Origin: Blastobasis lacticolella
Lineage: Eukaryota; Arthropoda; Insecta; Lepidoptera; Blastobasidae
Reading direction: 5' to 3'
DNA: 64,000 bases
Assembly: GCA_905147135.1 (NCBI GenBank)
Contig: LR990044.1
Span: 18,855,622 to 18,919,621 of the forward strand
The notes beneath the pieces are model-generated. The model did not search any database. It worked only from the letters and a program-made list of their open reading frames with translations, and was not told the origin of the DNA. How positions within the stretch are numbered: the stretch's first letter is position 1; the number at the start of each line of letters is the position of its first letter. This document shows positions 30,355 through 40,700 of the stretch, one piece after another. A program made the position numbers and the translations under genes.

Positions 30355-30600
30355 TGGACGGGTAGCATTCTTACTGATATAAACAATATCACAGTGTTGA
30401 AAGTCATTTTAAATCAAGTATAGACAGTTCGTTCGACTTCATCCACTCGTTCAGTCTGTTTTTGAAGGAATTCTGGCACCGCTGTCACAACATTTTGTGG
30501 TAACTTGTTCCAGTTTGATACCACTCTGTTGGAGAAGAAGAGATGTGCACGTGCAGTATTGGTGTAAAAAAAGACACACGTTTACAAACTCCTGTTGCGT
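30355..30600 (-). pseudogene. LINE RT C-terminal remnant
   Basis: The minus strand encodes ARAHLFFSNRVVSNWNKLPQ then NVVTAVPEFLQKQTERVDEV. This is the FF..RVV..WN.LP..VV.A pattern at the end of CR1/L2-like RT ORFs. One indel disrupts the expected 'NsFKnrLD' segment. A short remnant only. Confidence 0.6.
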
Positions 30601-30775
30601 TTTATAATATTTACATACGTTAGAAGTTTGTAGGAATTACTTATCGCGCTATGCAAATATGCTTATATGTTTATGTGTTGCAACTTTTATAATAGATTTT
30701 TAAGCAAATCTACATAGATTTAAGTCGACCAAGATCCACTTCGAGTCGCTGAGCTAACGCCTAAGTATCTCAGTA

Positions 30776-30900
30776 TACAGTCGGCTGCAGAGAGAACTAA
30801 CCCCCCCCCCCTCATAATACATTTAATATACAGGGGGGTGGGGGGGTGGACTGGACCCCTAAAACATTATGGAAGCCCAGTCATTCTCCAGCTGACTGTA
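30776..30900. mobile_element. 125-bp MITE, mariner-like, with C-run/G-run stem
   Basis: Terminal inverted repeats tacagtcggctgcagaga (30776-30793) and tctccagctgactgta (30885-30900) begin CAGT inside TA, the layout of Tc1/mariner-type MITEs. Inside, a run of 12 C (30801-30812) and G-runs (30834-30847) can pair. No coding capacity. Confidence 0.65.
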
Positions 30901-31161
30901 CATCGATGTAGGCACCTATTAGATACAATTACAATAGATAAGATACTATCCGATAGAAGATAATCCAATGCAGAGTTGAGTGCATTACCTGTATTATCTA
31001 TCGTTGCTTCCCATAATTTGAGATAAGTTCATTATTTTAGCGAACTTCAACTTTGGTTATAACCGCACGTGATCATGTAACCAATATACACATTTTTCTG
31101 TAATTTTATTTATTTATTTTGTGATTTTTGGGAAGATCAACAGCTTTGATAGTTATTCATG

Positions 31162-31426
31162 TTAATATCCCAGTTAAGCTCTCGCGCACGAGTACCCGGG
31201 GTCCACCTTGACCATGCTCCAGGATTTGGCAGATCAGGTAATTACAGTGGAGCGAGTGCCATCTGACCTCCATGACCAGACCAGATGGTTCTTTCGTCAC
31301 GATATTTTTCCTAACTGTTACAGCATCGGTTAGTATTCAACTAATGTACATAACTCAGAAAAGAGTCATGGGTGCGGCTGTAGCGGGATTCGAACCCGGT
31401 ACCTTTCGCTCGGCCACCGACGCTCC
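31162..31426 (-). mobile_element. SINE-T, minus copy
   Basis: Complete head (B-box 'ggttcgaatcccgct' reversed near 31390) with a ~25-bp deletion in the 'caggttcccctggtagcag' block. It lies opposite the plus copy at 31529-31877. Confidence 0.82.
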
Positions 31427-31528
31427 TAACTTTACATATAATTAAGTATATTTTACAGTTAGGTTATAATCTGCAATTTTAAAACCCAAACAATATCCCT
31501 ACGTACTAGATTTTACACAATGAGCGTC

Positions 31529-31877
31529 GGAGCGTCGGTTAGAGTACCTATACGACTCGTAAGCCAGAGGTTCCGGGTTCGAATCCCGCTCCGGCCATGA
31601 ACCAATGACTGTTTTCTGAGTTATGTACATTAGTTGAATACTAACCTATGCTCTTACGGTGAGGGAAAACATCGTGATGAAACCTGCACATTCAGGCGAC
31701 TGGATGTGTAACCATGATCCAATCTGGTCAGGTTCCCCTGGTAGCAGGGTCATGGAGGTCAGATGACAGTCGCTACACTGTAATTAACTCAACTGCCAAA
31801 TCCTGGATCATGGTCAAGGAGGACCCCGGGCCCTCGTGCGCGAGAGCACAACCGGGACATGAACGCCAAGATGATGA
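31529..31877 (+). mobile_element. SINE-T, full-length plus copy
   Basis: Head 'gagcgtcggttagagtacct' with B-box 'ccgggttcgaatcccgctcc' at 31574-31593, body with 'gtacattagttgaatactaa', 3' end 'gggacatgaacgccaagatg'+'atgac'. The best-preserved copy in the window. Its pol III boxes look usable, though the A-box is partly altered. Confidence 0.88.
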
Positions 31878-32915
31878 CTAGATTTCACACAGTCTATTGT
31901 TGACGAGCTCCCCTTTCTTTCTAACGATGATAAAATGACAATTGCTTCGCCAATGTCGAAACAATACCTCTCACGGATTACGGACTCGTTTGCGGAAGGC
32001 TTTGTATGGCAATAAGGTTCAATTTCTTTTGGCAACACGGCGACAGCTGATAGTTTTAATTTTATATCCCTCGCTCTGACGTCAATCGGCCGGTCGCTGA
32101 GTGCATCGGTTTTATGTATGTTTGTATGTATGTATGTATGGTTGCATGTGTGAAGGTGGTTAGGGCTTTACTTGCACCGACGTGTGCGACCGCTACGCCT
32201 TAATTCGAGTTATTTCTTAATGCGCGTCGAATCTTGGATGTAGGTTGGTTGTATGGCGTCATACAGAGGTATATGCGTTTGTTTTGTTGTGCGATATGAG
32301 CTGTTTGCTAATTAAGGCGAGGTAGGTGTCGATTACATCGGGACGAATGGCTTGCGTTGAGACTGGTGTTACAGATTTCCGAATTCGCAGCTAAAAAAAC
32401 ACGACGTCCTATTTACAGATGATTGCTCAAACCACAGGATACATAATAATAATGACTTATCTGATTTCTGTGGCTCAATCTAAACCAAAAGTATCGCCGA
32501 ATACATTTTTGACTGATCCTGTTTATTTTTATAAAATTAGGTTTCATTTAATCGCTTCTTTATCAGCGTAGCTACAGTTACAACTACAATTTTTCATACA
32601 AATTTTATTGTATTGTAACTTAACCGATCATCAGAAATTCATCAGCAGCCAACCCGTAACGGTCGTAATTGACTATAGTCTTCTCTGCATTAGTGGAGCA
32701 CTTTGCCATAATCTCCACGCTTGGCTAATGGTGGAGGTCGTAGTGTTCAAACACACAACAGAACGCTGTTCATATCTGATTGACGAACCTACTAGCTGGT
32801 CTGCCCAGGGTTCTAGATAGGTATTTCGAAATCTCCCACCAGTTCTTAATGTATTGTTCACCAAAATGATACCTTTGTATGAAAAGTATAGTAAAAATGT
32901 TCGCCACTTAATCTT
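31878..32915. other. No gene; (TATG)n and a V-repeat scrap
   Basis: Positions 32113-32142 are a (TATG)n microsatellite with interruptions. Positions 32695-32765 ('cataatctccacgcttggct') are a short V-repeat piece. Open stretches at 32608-32936 overlap on both strands and arise from these. No host exon recognised. Confidence 0.45.
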
Positions 32916-32919
32916 TAAA

Positions 32920-33072
32920 TTTCGCAGGCAGGTCATTTTCTTGAAAAGTCAATTTAGAGGAACGTCATTTTCTGGGTTTGTCTTTTTCTCAGTAAGTCGA
33001 TTTCGAAGGACGCCATTTTCTCGTTTAGTCATCTTTTTACATTGCGACAGCTTTTTCAAGTACTTCTTCTAG
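32920..33072 (+). repeat. Minisatellite-like 'gtcattttct' repeat
   Basis: Blocks 'ggtcattttcttgaaaagtc', 'cgtcattttctgggtttgtc', 'cgccattttctcgtttagtc' follow at irregular ~25-45-bp steps and end 'gacagctttttcaagtactt'. The same ~150-bp unit occurs reversed at 50505-50650. Confidence 0.6.
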
Positions 33073-33812
33073 ACTGATCCTTAAAACCCCCAATCTGAAG
33101 ACCCGAGGTCTGCCTCTGATATCCGATTGCACGAAACTTAGACGCTTTAATTGATTTATGATATTCCTAACAAGAAAACTAAACTCGCTAGGTAGTTCCT
33201 AACTTTATGACACTGATTTTATGGCTCCTAAATGCTAAGGACTAGCTTATGGTGCCAACTTAAGAGTCCCCTAAGTTTATGAATCAGGCATAAGACATTA
33301 GTCGCGATCTACGACACCCGTGTATAGAATGGATGAATGCCGCATTCTAGTCCGAACACCTCACCGTCCTCCAAGATGCGAGCGAATATGGCAAAGTTCT
33401 CCACAAATATTGGTTAACTGCCGTTTTCACTAAACTTAGGAATCGTCAAAGTTCTTTCTTATTTCAATTTGGACGTTGCTGATTGGCTAAAAACTAGTTA
33501 AAATGAAACTTAGGCCATTCTTATGTTTAGTGACAACGGTACTAAATGTACGAATCTGGAGAAGGCCCAAAACAAAGAATAGTGCTAAAGGCTGGTTGAT
33601 GAAGATTTGCCACTGTTTTATGGGATGCGTGCGGACGTGAGAGTGTATGTATCCCTTGCCTTCATTGTAGTGGTTTAATATGATATGTGTACCTATAGTT
33701 TGATATGATATACTTATACAGTAATAAGCATATGCACGTTTAATCTTAAACTGAAATAACCACACTAACAGTCTTGAGTTACCACTAATTCCTAACATAT
33801 CAAAGCAGTGGC
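33073..33812. other. No gene recognised
   Basis: Positions 33295-33325 ('agacattagtcgcgatctac'+'gacaccc') are a scrap of V-repeat. The 103-codon minus frame at 33487-33798 has no family features. Confidence 0.35.
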
Positions 33813-33953
33813 CCTAGCACAAGTGTGTCCGCGACAAAGCTCGCGCCGCGAGAGAGCGTTTGTCTCTTTCTCTCAATACTAAGACGAAAGAGATAGCAAT
33901 ACCTATGTCGCGCTTTTTCTCGCTTATCGCGCGCGAGAGCAACTTGTGCTAGG
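33813..33953. mobile_element. 141-bp MITE with 12-bp perfect TIRs
   Basis: cctagcacaagt (33813-33824) and acttgtgctagg (33942-33953) are exact inverted repeats. Inside are GC-rich subterminal strings that also pair (gcgcgagaga/tctctc types). No ORF. The flanks 'ggc' and 'cct' do not show a clear target duplication. Confidence 0.6.
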
Positions 33954-34276
33954 CCTACTGGTGCAGCTGAGAGCTCGTGATTTATATGCACTATTAACAC
34001 ATTAATATTAAAATCTAAGTGTCTTCATAGAATTATCAACGTACCTGCATACTTTAAATCTGGTTGATTTACGTGTAAACTATGCTTTCGGTTTGGTCGC
34101 TCAGGACTCCGCTTTTCAAAACAAAAACATTTTTTTCTGATAATTTTCTGAGATTTCTGATTCCCCGACAAAAAAACTTATAAATCCCTATTCTCCACAT
34201 AGAAATTTGGAAATATAAATTTTTCCTATCGTCTAAAAAGTCTGATAGATCTCAAAGTTTGCTATTCCTTGTTCCA
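33954..34276. other. No gene recognised
   Basis: AT-rich spacer; pyrimidine-rich at its right end before the candidate acceptor at 34277. Confidence 0.3.
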
Positions 34277-34277
34277 G

Positions 34278-34385
34278 ATCTTAAACGCGGAGTGAGGGCG
34301 ACTCCTGAGCGACCGAGCTGTGCTGCAGCACCCAGCTCCTCATCACAGGCCACATCCAGCGCAATACGGCCACATACACAATTCT
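34278..34385 (+). other. GC-rich island with splice-acceptor-like left edge
   Basis: 'ctattccttgttccag' precedes a GC-rich stretch open in one frame (LKRGVRATPERPSCAAAPSS). It would need an upstream exon leaving 1 nt of a codon; joined in phase 0 to the exon at 8072-8787 it gives an immediate stop (ILNAE*). It may therefore belong to another gene, to a repeat, or to none. Confidence 0.2.
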
Positions 34386-34487
34386 GTTCATATTTTACTT
34401 ATGTCTTAACGAAATTTTGTAAAGATCTAAAGGATCCCCCAAAAATGTAGAAAATAAAACTGAAAAGTAATTTAGTTTGACAGAACG

Positions 34488-34716
34488 CTTCATACTCAGC
34501 AACGCTATACGCCCGTTACTAGAGTTGTTATTGAAACTTGAAAGTCTAGTTTTCGATTGCATTATAGAAAAACTAGATTTTCAGGTTTCAATATTAACTC
34601 TAGTTATTTTCGTGAAACTTAACTGTCCTCATAAATAATGTTAGATTATTACGTACTGTCGAAATTTCTACCATAATTTTATTGGCTGGCACTTTAAAAT
34701 TTTGGTACTACTTGTA
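34488..34716 (-). repeat. X-repeat, minus copy with long hairpin
   Basis: The reverse of 28060-28290. Arms 34518-34553 and 34569-34604 are inverted with about 4 mismatches in 36 (left arm actagagttgttattgaaac...), loop 15 nt. The hairpin is less intact in the plus copy. Confidence 0.65.
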
Positions 34717-35752
34717 TTATATGGTCCTCTTTATATGTATGTAGATAATTAGCTAATTCGGATAAGGTAATTTTCGATGATTTTCCTTATTAGGGGCCTA
34801 AAAGTCTAAAACAGTAAAATGATTTATTGTCTCCTTCATATTAGTGGAGCAATCTACGTTGAAAATGCAAATGTGAAAAACGATTGTCATTTTTGAAACC
34901 TGAAAGTTGCAGGGCCAGATTCAGGTTACCTACGCCATAACTGAGCTTAAATAAGCAACGAAAATTACTTTAAACGAATAGTTTGCCAAAGTACACTAAT
35001 ATTTCGTAAAAACAAATAATTCTCTACTTAAGTAGTAAATTTTGGGTGTTTGTTCAGACATAATATTTGCAACATAAGGCTTTACAGAGTAGACAAAGTT
35101 CCTGAAATTTTTTATATAAAACAAATTATGTGTTGTTGCCGAATGCTGTCACTGTATGCGCGCTGTTTCCAGAAATTTTTACACTGCAGAATGTTCCTTT
35201 TTACTGTTTTATAATATTATTATTTCAAACTTGACCAATATTCTTGTTTTCATTGACGCAAACGACAAAAACGCATTGTACCCTATGATTATCACCACAT
35301 TCAAATGGAAATAACTCTTTACATAACAAAGTTGATTTTGTGATTTACCTTATGAAATTAATAAAGTTTTATTGGTTACGTACGTGATCAATCGGATTCT
35401 TAATATTTATATACCTACGTTGAATTAAAGATGTTCGTTTCAATAATTACCTAGAATGTAGATCTTATGAATCCTATATTTACTTAAAAAGGAATGCAAA
35501 TAACAAGAGCAGGGCTCAAAGCCACTTATGCAGGCAGTAGGTGTTTTTACCGTATCCTCTGATATTCTGTTGATACTGACGAACATTCCCCATGAAACGA
35601 ATGTATTTTCTAAATAAGGTTAATGAGGTTCAACCCCAGCTGCAGAGAAAGGTAAACCCTAAAACCCAAAAAAAGGTAATGAGTTAAGTCTCGTAATCAT
35701 CAGGGACAATATTTATTGTGTGTCGCACGACATCGGGAGACACTCTTTCGGC
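34717..35752. other. AT-rich, no feature recognised
   Basis: No ORF, repeat family or splice-flanked island seen. Confidence 0.4.
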
Positions 35753-36241
35753 CATGACACATGTGTAATGTCAGGAATACAGCAATACAGGCGATCCTCG
35801 CAATGTGATATCTCAAATTCGACATGTTGTCTAGCCAAAAAACTGTAATAAAACGCCACTGAAATTGATCTTCAACAATATACGACTGTCGAAGACATTT
35901 GCAAAATTACTTTTTGGCTGCAACATACATTTTAATGTCATTATTAATGGAGATATGTGGTTAGAAAATATGTCGAATTCGAGATGTCATAGCGTGAGAA
36001 TTAAGCACCAGGGGACCATAATTGGCGAGGTTGGAACCAGATTGATCTAAGTGAAATTTTTATCAAGAGTACTTAGATCAGTGTGGCATGGAAGAATTTA
36101 TTTTTCTGTGTCCTCTAGTGTATTAAACTCAATAATATTAAAAATGACACTTAGATCACTCTGGTTCCAACCTCCCCAATTATAGTGTAGTGATTGACAA
36201 TGTCTTTCGACAATGAAACATGTGTGATGTCAGGACTACAG
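35753..36241. repeat. Direct repeats 448 bp apart, flanking a MITE
   Basis: 'tctttcggccatgacacatg'+'tgtaatgtcaggaatacagca' (35753-35793) and 'tctttcgacaatgaaacatg'+'tgtgatgtcaggactacagca' (36201-36241) align at about 85%. The spacer holds the 36018-36183 MITE. This could be a local duplication or the two ends of a decayed element. Confidence 0.5.
36018..36183. mobile_element. 166-bp MITE, 36-bp TIRs, TA target
   Basis: Left 36018-36053 (ataattggcgaggttggaac...) and right 36148-36183 are inverted with 2 mismatches in 36. Taking the ends at ATTGG/CCAAT, both sides are flanked by TA, as for Tc1/mariner-type MITEs. No coding capacity. Confidence 0.75.
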
Positions 36242-36249
36242 CACAGGGC

Positions 36250-37070
36250 TTTACTGTCCCAGAGGGCTTACATTTATCTGCAGCTGACTGGACAGTGGTT
36301 CCAAAATTCATATATAATACAATCGAATATAATAATTGCAACGTCATACATATATTCTGCAGGTATTTTTATTTTATAGAATATAATAGACTCGATTTGG
36401 TCTACGGAAATAATAATGTTAGTGAATATCTTCCTATTTTAGATTAATTACTCTAATATACATAAAATCTTTTGATGAATAGCGATATTACTTAGTGGTT
36501 GTCTTGTATGGATTGTATGATTCTCTGTGATTAAAACTGTATACCTACTTATGTCTTATTTAGTTCATTGCTTACCATCAAAGTATTATTGCCTTAGAGT
36601 AGTTTGTTTCAATATTATTTGACTTAAACATTAAAGTTTAACAATAATATTTAAGTCTTTTTAGAAAATTTAGTGACATTTTTTACTTTACGTTTAATTT
36701 AGAATGATGTATTTTATAATTTATAACCAAGAATAATTAAGAATAATAACATATCATTGTTTTTTTATAGTAAATAGTTTCGTTTATACAATTAATAATA
36801 TCTAGATAAATTATTTTTTATTCTATGTATTTTCGAAATCACGCAAGTTATTATTTTATTGTTTAAAGTTTATTATTTCCAATTATTTGTAACAATATTT
36901 CACGTAATTCGGGACCATTTAGTTCGTAGTTATCTCATAATATGAAAAAATTAAACTGTTGTTACCTTTATGGAAATTTTATTTCTAAATATGTACATAT
37001 TTAGGTACCTACTAGTGTACATTGGTGCTGAATAATTTGACTATACTCTGCGGCGTATAGCACAATGATG
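36250..37070. other. Very AT-rich, no feature recognised
   Basis: No ORF of interest; chance frames only. Confidence 0.4.
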
Positions 37071-37074
37071 ATCA

Positions 37075-37325
37075 TAACTCATAACAGCCCATTGCAGGAT
37101 TTAGGGCTTCTCCCACGAAAGGGGAAGTTGTTGCTATAATCTCCACGTTTGGGAGGCAGTTTGAAGATCGCAGTGTTATAAATTAAACAATGGAAAACGC
37201 TGCTGCCCATTTTCTAGCCAACGGCGACTCTAGATTTTTTGCGTCGAAAACATTAGTCGCCTTGTAAGACACCCACTAGTGTAAGGGGTTGGTGCTATTC
37301 CACTCTGCCGGACACCACACGGCCA
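37075..37325 (-). repeat. V-repeat, minus copy
   Basis: From 'ataactcataacagcccatt' to 'ggacaccacacggcc'; more diverged than the copies at 28383 and 54858. Confidence 0.75.
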
Positions 37326-37800
37326 ATATTACAATACATGAGCATAAGTGGTGAAGAATGTATCGTTAAATAGGTGATAAAGAACTTTTTATTTGAACAT
37401 TATTCTTTTAGTTATTATTTTTATTGCAATGCAAAGTTATTTTGTCCGTCAATAACAACATTAAGGAGAAACCCTTTATAGGAATTGTGTCTACAATGTT
37501 TAGAATTTCGATACTTAACTAAAGTACCGATTGAAAAGTTTTATACTATACTATCTATCATGGGCCGCATCATCACTTACCACCAGATGAGATGGCGGTC
37601 AAATGCCTGGCTAGAATAATTATAAAAAAATATTACAAAGAGATTACCGTAATAGTACCGTTTTAAAAAATTTACAATGATAGAATGCTACATTATCACT
37701 GATTAACATAGGCTAGGTCCTTTTTATTCTGGGAAAATAATAAGTTCCCGCGGGAAAATTGATTGTTCATAGACTTCCAAACTGCGCGCGGGTGACTATG
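37326..37800 (+). repeat. AT-rich DNA with a LINE-A tail at 37561-37615
   Basis: 'gggccgcatcatcacttacc', 'gatgagatggcggtcaaatg'+'cctggctag' is the LINE-A 3' end without any coding part, an extreme 5' truncation. Confidence 0.55.
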
Positions 37801-37804
37801 ACCA

Positions 37805-38010
37805 CTTAGGTAGGTACACCTGCATATTCAGGTGACTGAATGTATAACCATGATCTAATCTGGTCAGGTTCCCCTATTAGCAGGGTCACGGAGGTCAGAT
37901 GGCAGTCGCTCCACTTTAATACCCTATCTGCCAAATCATAGATCATGTTCAAGGCGGACCTCGGGCCCTCGCGCGTATAGCAAAACTGGGACATTATCGC
38001 CAAGATGACC
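37805..38010 (+). mobile_element. SINE-T, 5'-truncated plus copy
   Basis: It starts at 'acctgcatattcaggtgact' and ends 'gggacattatcgccaagatg'. The tRNA-like head is missing. Confidence 0.75.
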
Positions 38011-38740
38011 AAGTACTATGGTACCATTTAAAAGGGGGTTTTTATACTTTGCTAGCACTGTTAAGATACTGGTAATTTAAGACACCTGGGATTCGATCGA
38101 TATCAAAAGAATTTATCAAATTCAATTATAATGAACGGAATATCTTTGCACATAATATTCAAACAATGAACGACTTTTATCGGAGATAATGTCCGTAGTA
38201 TCGAAAGTCTGAACTTGGTGAGTATTCCCACTGCTGTGTAATTTAATTAAAACCTTATATTGGTATTAATTGTGTGTTGTAAAATTCTAAATAGCTGTTT
38301 AACGCTGTTGTAGCACCTGATACTAAATCACAGGCAATTATAAACGATTGTCATTGCTAAATATTGTCTACAGGCGTTCATACTCGTTTGCAATTGTAGT
38401 CGCCACGTCGAGTCTCATTTTGTATAGAATGGTAGTACCACCAATGGCGGACATTCTTGTTTCTTGGCATTTAGGAGATGTCAAGAATATTTTGAGACTT
38501 TTTTATCAGAATAGAGAGCCGAAACTTAATTATTTCACTGGTAGAAAATGTAGAAACACGGTGGCTACAATCCACAGTTCAGATTTCGCGTAAGGATAGC
38601 GCTGGTTGTATGTAAAGCAAGCACCATGTGTGATCCAGCTCCTTCAATAGAGGTAAAGGACCGGTGGATGTCATCGTTGAGGTCACATGGTGAGTCACAT
38701 TAAAATACATAAAAAAATATCCTAAAAAATTATATGTATA
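38011..38740. other. No gene recognised
   Basis: An 81-codon plus frame (38348-38593: MSLLNIVYRRSYSFAIVVAT...) has a hydrophobic start but no similarity that I know. A palindrome-free AT-rich context surrounds it. Not called. Confidence 0.3.
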
Positions 38741-38741
38741 C

Positions 38742-39052
38742 TAGCTGACCCGGCAAACGTTGTTTTGCCATATAAATAAAAATAAGGGTTGATCGTAGAA
38801 GGGTGAAAATTAAGGATTGTATGTATTTTTGTATGTTGTATCAAAAAAAAATAGAAATTAAAAATTTTGTTTAAAAAATAAATAAAAAATTTAGGGGTGG
38901 ACTACCCCTAACAATTAGGGGGATGAAAAATAGATGTTGGCCGATTCTCATAGATACCGGATAAGCACAAAAAATTTCATCGAAATCGGTCAAGCCGTTT
39001 AGGAGGAGTATGGCAACGAAAACTGTGACACGAGAATTTTATATATTAGATT
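38742..39052 (+). repeat. 'ctagctgacccggcaaacgt' interspersed repeat
   Basis: It starts CTAGCTGACCCGGCAAACG, holds 'ggggtggactacccctaaca' and 'atttcatcgaaatcggtcaa', and ends 'cacgagaattttatatatta'+'ga'. This is a widespread insect repeat whose class I cannot fix from sequence. A complete-looking copy of about 310 bp. Confidence 0.6.
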
Positions 39053-39129
39053 TTTGTATCAATTTTTTTTGGGTAAGCTATAAAATTAAATGCCATATTG
39101 ATGTGAAGTCTTAAACAATGATGGACACT

Positions 39130-39450
39130 TTAAAGGAATAATTTGTGTTGTTTTGTTTATACCTATCAGAAAGTACATAAGTAAGCATTTTTACAAGATT
39201 TTATTATTTATGTAACTTGCAATGTTTCCAACAATATCGGGGCACCTCTTGCAAGCCTAATTTGACCCACTTCCCGATGTTATGGGCTAAAATTTAATAT
39301 ACTCATGTTTAAGATGACAATGGTTTAATATGATACCATGAGCTGGTCTGATGATGGAGGCGGAAGGTGGTCTAATAGGAACTGCTGAACGCAATAAGGC
39401 AACACTATCGTATTACGGCTTTTTGGAATGGTCTTAATGAGTACTATACT
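39130..39450 (+). repeat. Q-repeat, left part
   Basis: 'gcaagcctaatttgacccac'+'ttcccgatgtt', 'gagctggtctgatgatggag' and 'aggaactgctgaacgc' match the copy at 42755-42960. It is split by a SINE-G tail and resumes at 39640. Confidence 0.55.
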
Positions 39451-39457
39451 GTTATAG

Positions 39458-39605
39458 TAACTGGTCTGGGTGTTCTATGTATAATAAGTATGTATTTAAA
39501 AAAAAAAGTATATAAGTTGTTTATCAGTTATTTAGCACCCATAACACAAGCTTTGCTTACTTTGGGGCTAGATGGCGCTGTGTGAATTTGTTTATTTTAT
39601 TTATT
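39458..39605 (+). mobile_element. SINE-G, tail-only copy
   Basis: 'ggtctgggtgttctatgtat', 'cacaagctttgcttactttg', 'gatggcgctgtgtgaatttg' and a TTTA-rich end. The tRNA-like head is absent. Confidence 0.75.
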
Positions 39606-39629
39606 TATACCCCTAGGTAATATTTTAGG

Positions 39630-40062
39630 TCTGATGATGATGTCGGAAGATGGCGCTTTGGAAAGGTCTTGTTGAGTAGTATACCGCACAATAAAAGCTT
39701 GTTATGAAAACTTATTTTTCGTTTGAGAATTTATTCGTTGTTTAATGTAGGTGACAGTTTAAGTAGGTAATAATTCATTATAATAAAAAAAAATATCGAT
39801 CTATCGGTTTAACAATTTAAATTAAAGAGCCACATAAACATTTGTTATTCATCCTGTGTTTCAAAAACATTTGTCTACCTAAAAACGAACTAAGAATACA
39901 AATCGCTAGAAAAACTTGGCAATGTAATCAGTTATGCAAACCTTTTTGTATAGGTTAATGCGAACATGTGTATGTCTTAATAAATTCATTGTTTTGCGTA
40001 GGGGAGAGCTTATTTGTAGGTAACAAACTTAAACAAACATTTGAATTGTAAGTATAATTATC
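39630..40062. other. Q-repeat right part, then AT-rich DNA
   Basis: 'aaaggtcttgttgagtagta'+'tacc' and 'ataaaagcttgttatgaaaa' parallel 42985-43050. The remainder is unrecognised. Confidence 0.4.
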
Positions 40063-40290
40063 TCTGACGACCTGAGTGGTTCAGGGTTCGATTCCCGGCC
40101 GGGCAGAAATTGAAATGATGAATTTTAATTTCTGTTACGGATCTGGGTGTTCTATGTATAATAAGTATGTATTTAAAAGTATATAAGTAGTATATCAGTT
40201 ATCTAGCACACATAACACAAGCTTTGCTTACTTTGGGGCTAGATGGCGCTGTGTGAATTTGACAACGATTATTTATTTATTTATTATTTA
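40063..40290 (+). mobile_element. SINE-G with internal deletion in the head
   Basis: 'tctgacgacctgagtggttc' jumps directly to 'agggttcgattcccggccgg', removing about 35 bases with the anticodon arm. The rest of the SINE and its (ATTT)n tail (40266-40295) are intact. Confidence 0.8.
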
Positions 40291-40439
40291 TTTATCTCTT
40301 TAAAATTGTACAATCTTAGTGTTTAGGATGTAGGTCCATTTTTTTCTGAATCACAGAATGAATTGTGTTTTTACCTCTATGTTTTGCTGTGTACAATTAA
40401 ATAAAAAATAAATGACAGTTCCGTTAATTATTCAAAAGT

Positions 40440-40700
40440 AATTTTTTGTTAAGGTCAATATCGACGTTTCGGGAGTTATGTGGTCCGCCCTTCCTAATCA
40501 GACAGTCTCGGCTTCGGCAGGAATCTCCCGTTTTCAACCCCTGACGAAAGAAGAGGGATGTTACAATACAACGTGAGGAAACTTCAAGTACTTCATCATC
40601 ATCATCCGAGCAGTCCCGGCTTCTGTCAGGGTTCGCTTTCCGACTCACTCCATTTGGCCCGAACCAGCGAAGCTCCGGCTCTTATCCGCGATATTTCGCG
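40440..40700 (-). pseudogene. RTE-type LINE C-terminal remnant
   Basis: The minus strand near 40590-40690 gives GRNGVSRKANPDRSRDCSDD-like sequence, the WRRxxRKADPgrSRD end of the RTE copies at 3570 and 14195, then a (GATGAT) tail. A short remnant, not a gene. Confidence 0.5.

Noticed and set aside
31529..31600. Possible tRNA gene with CGT in the loop
   Set aside because: Part of SINE-T; the stems are imperfect and the body follows directly.
32113..32142. (TATG)n microsatellite as a special element
   Set aside because: An ordinary interrupted simple repeat.
33487..33798. 103-codon minus ORF
   Set aside because: No recognisable motif, no GC or codon signal and no splice context.
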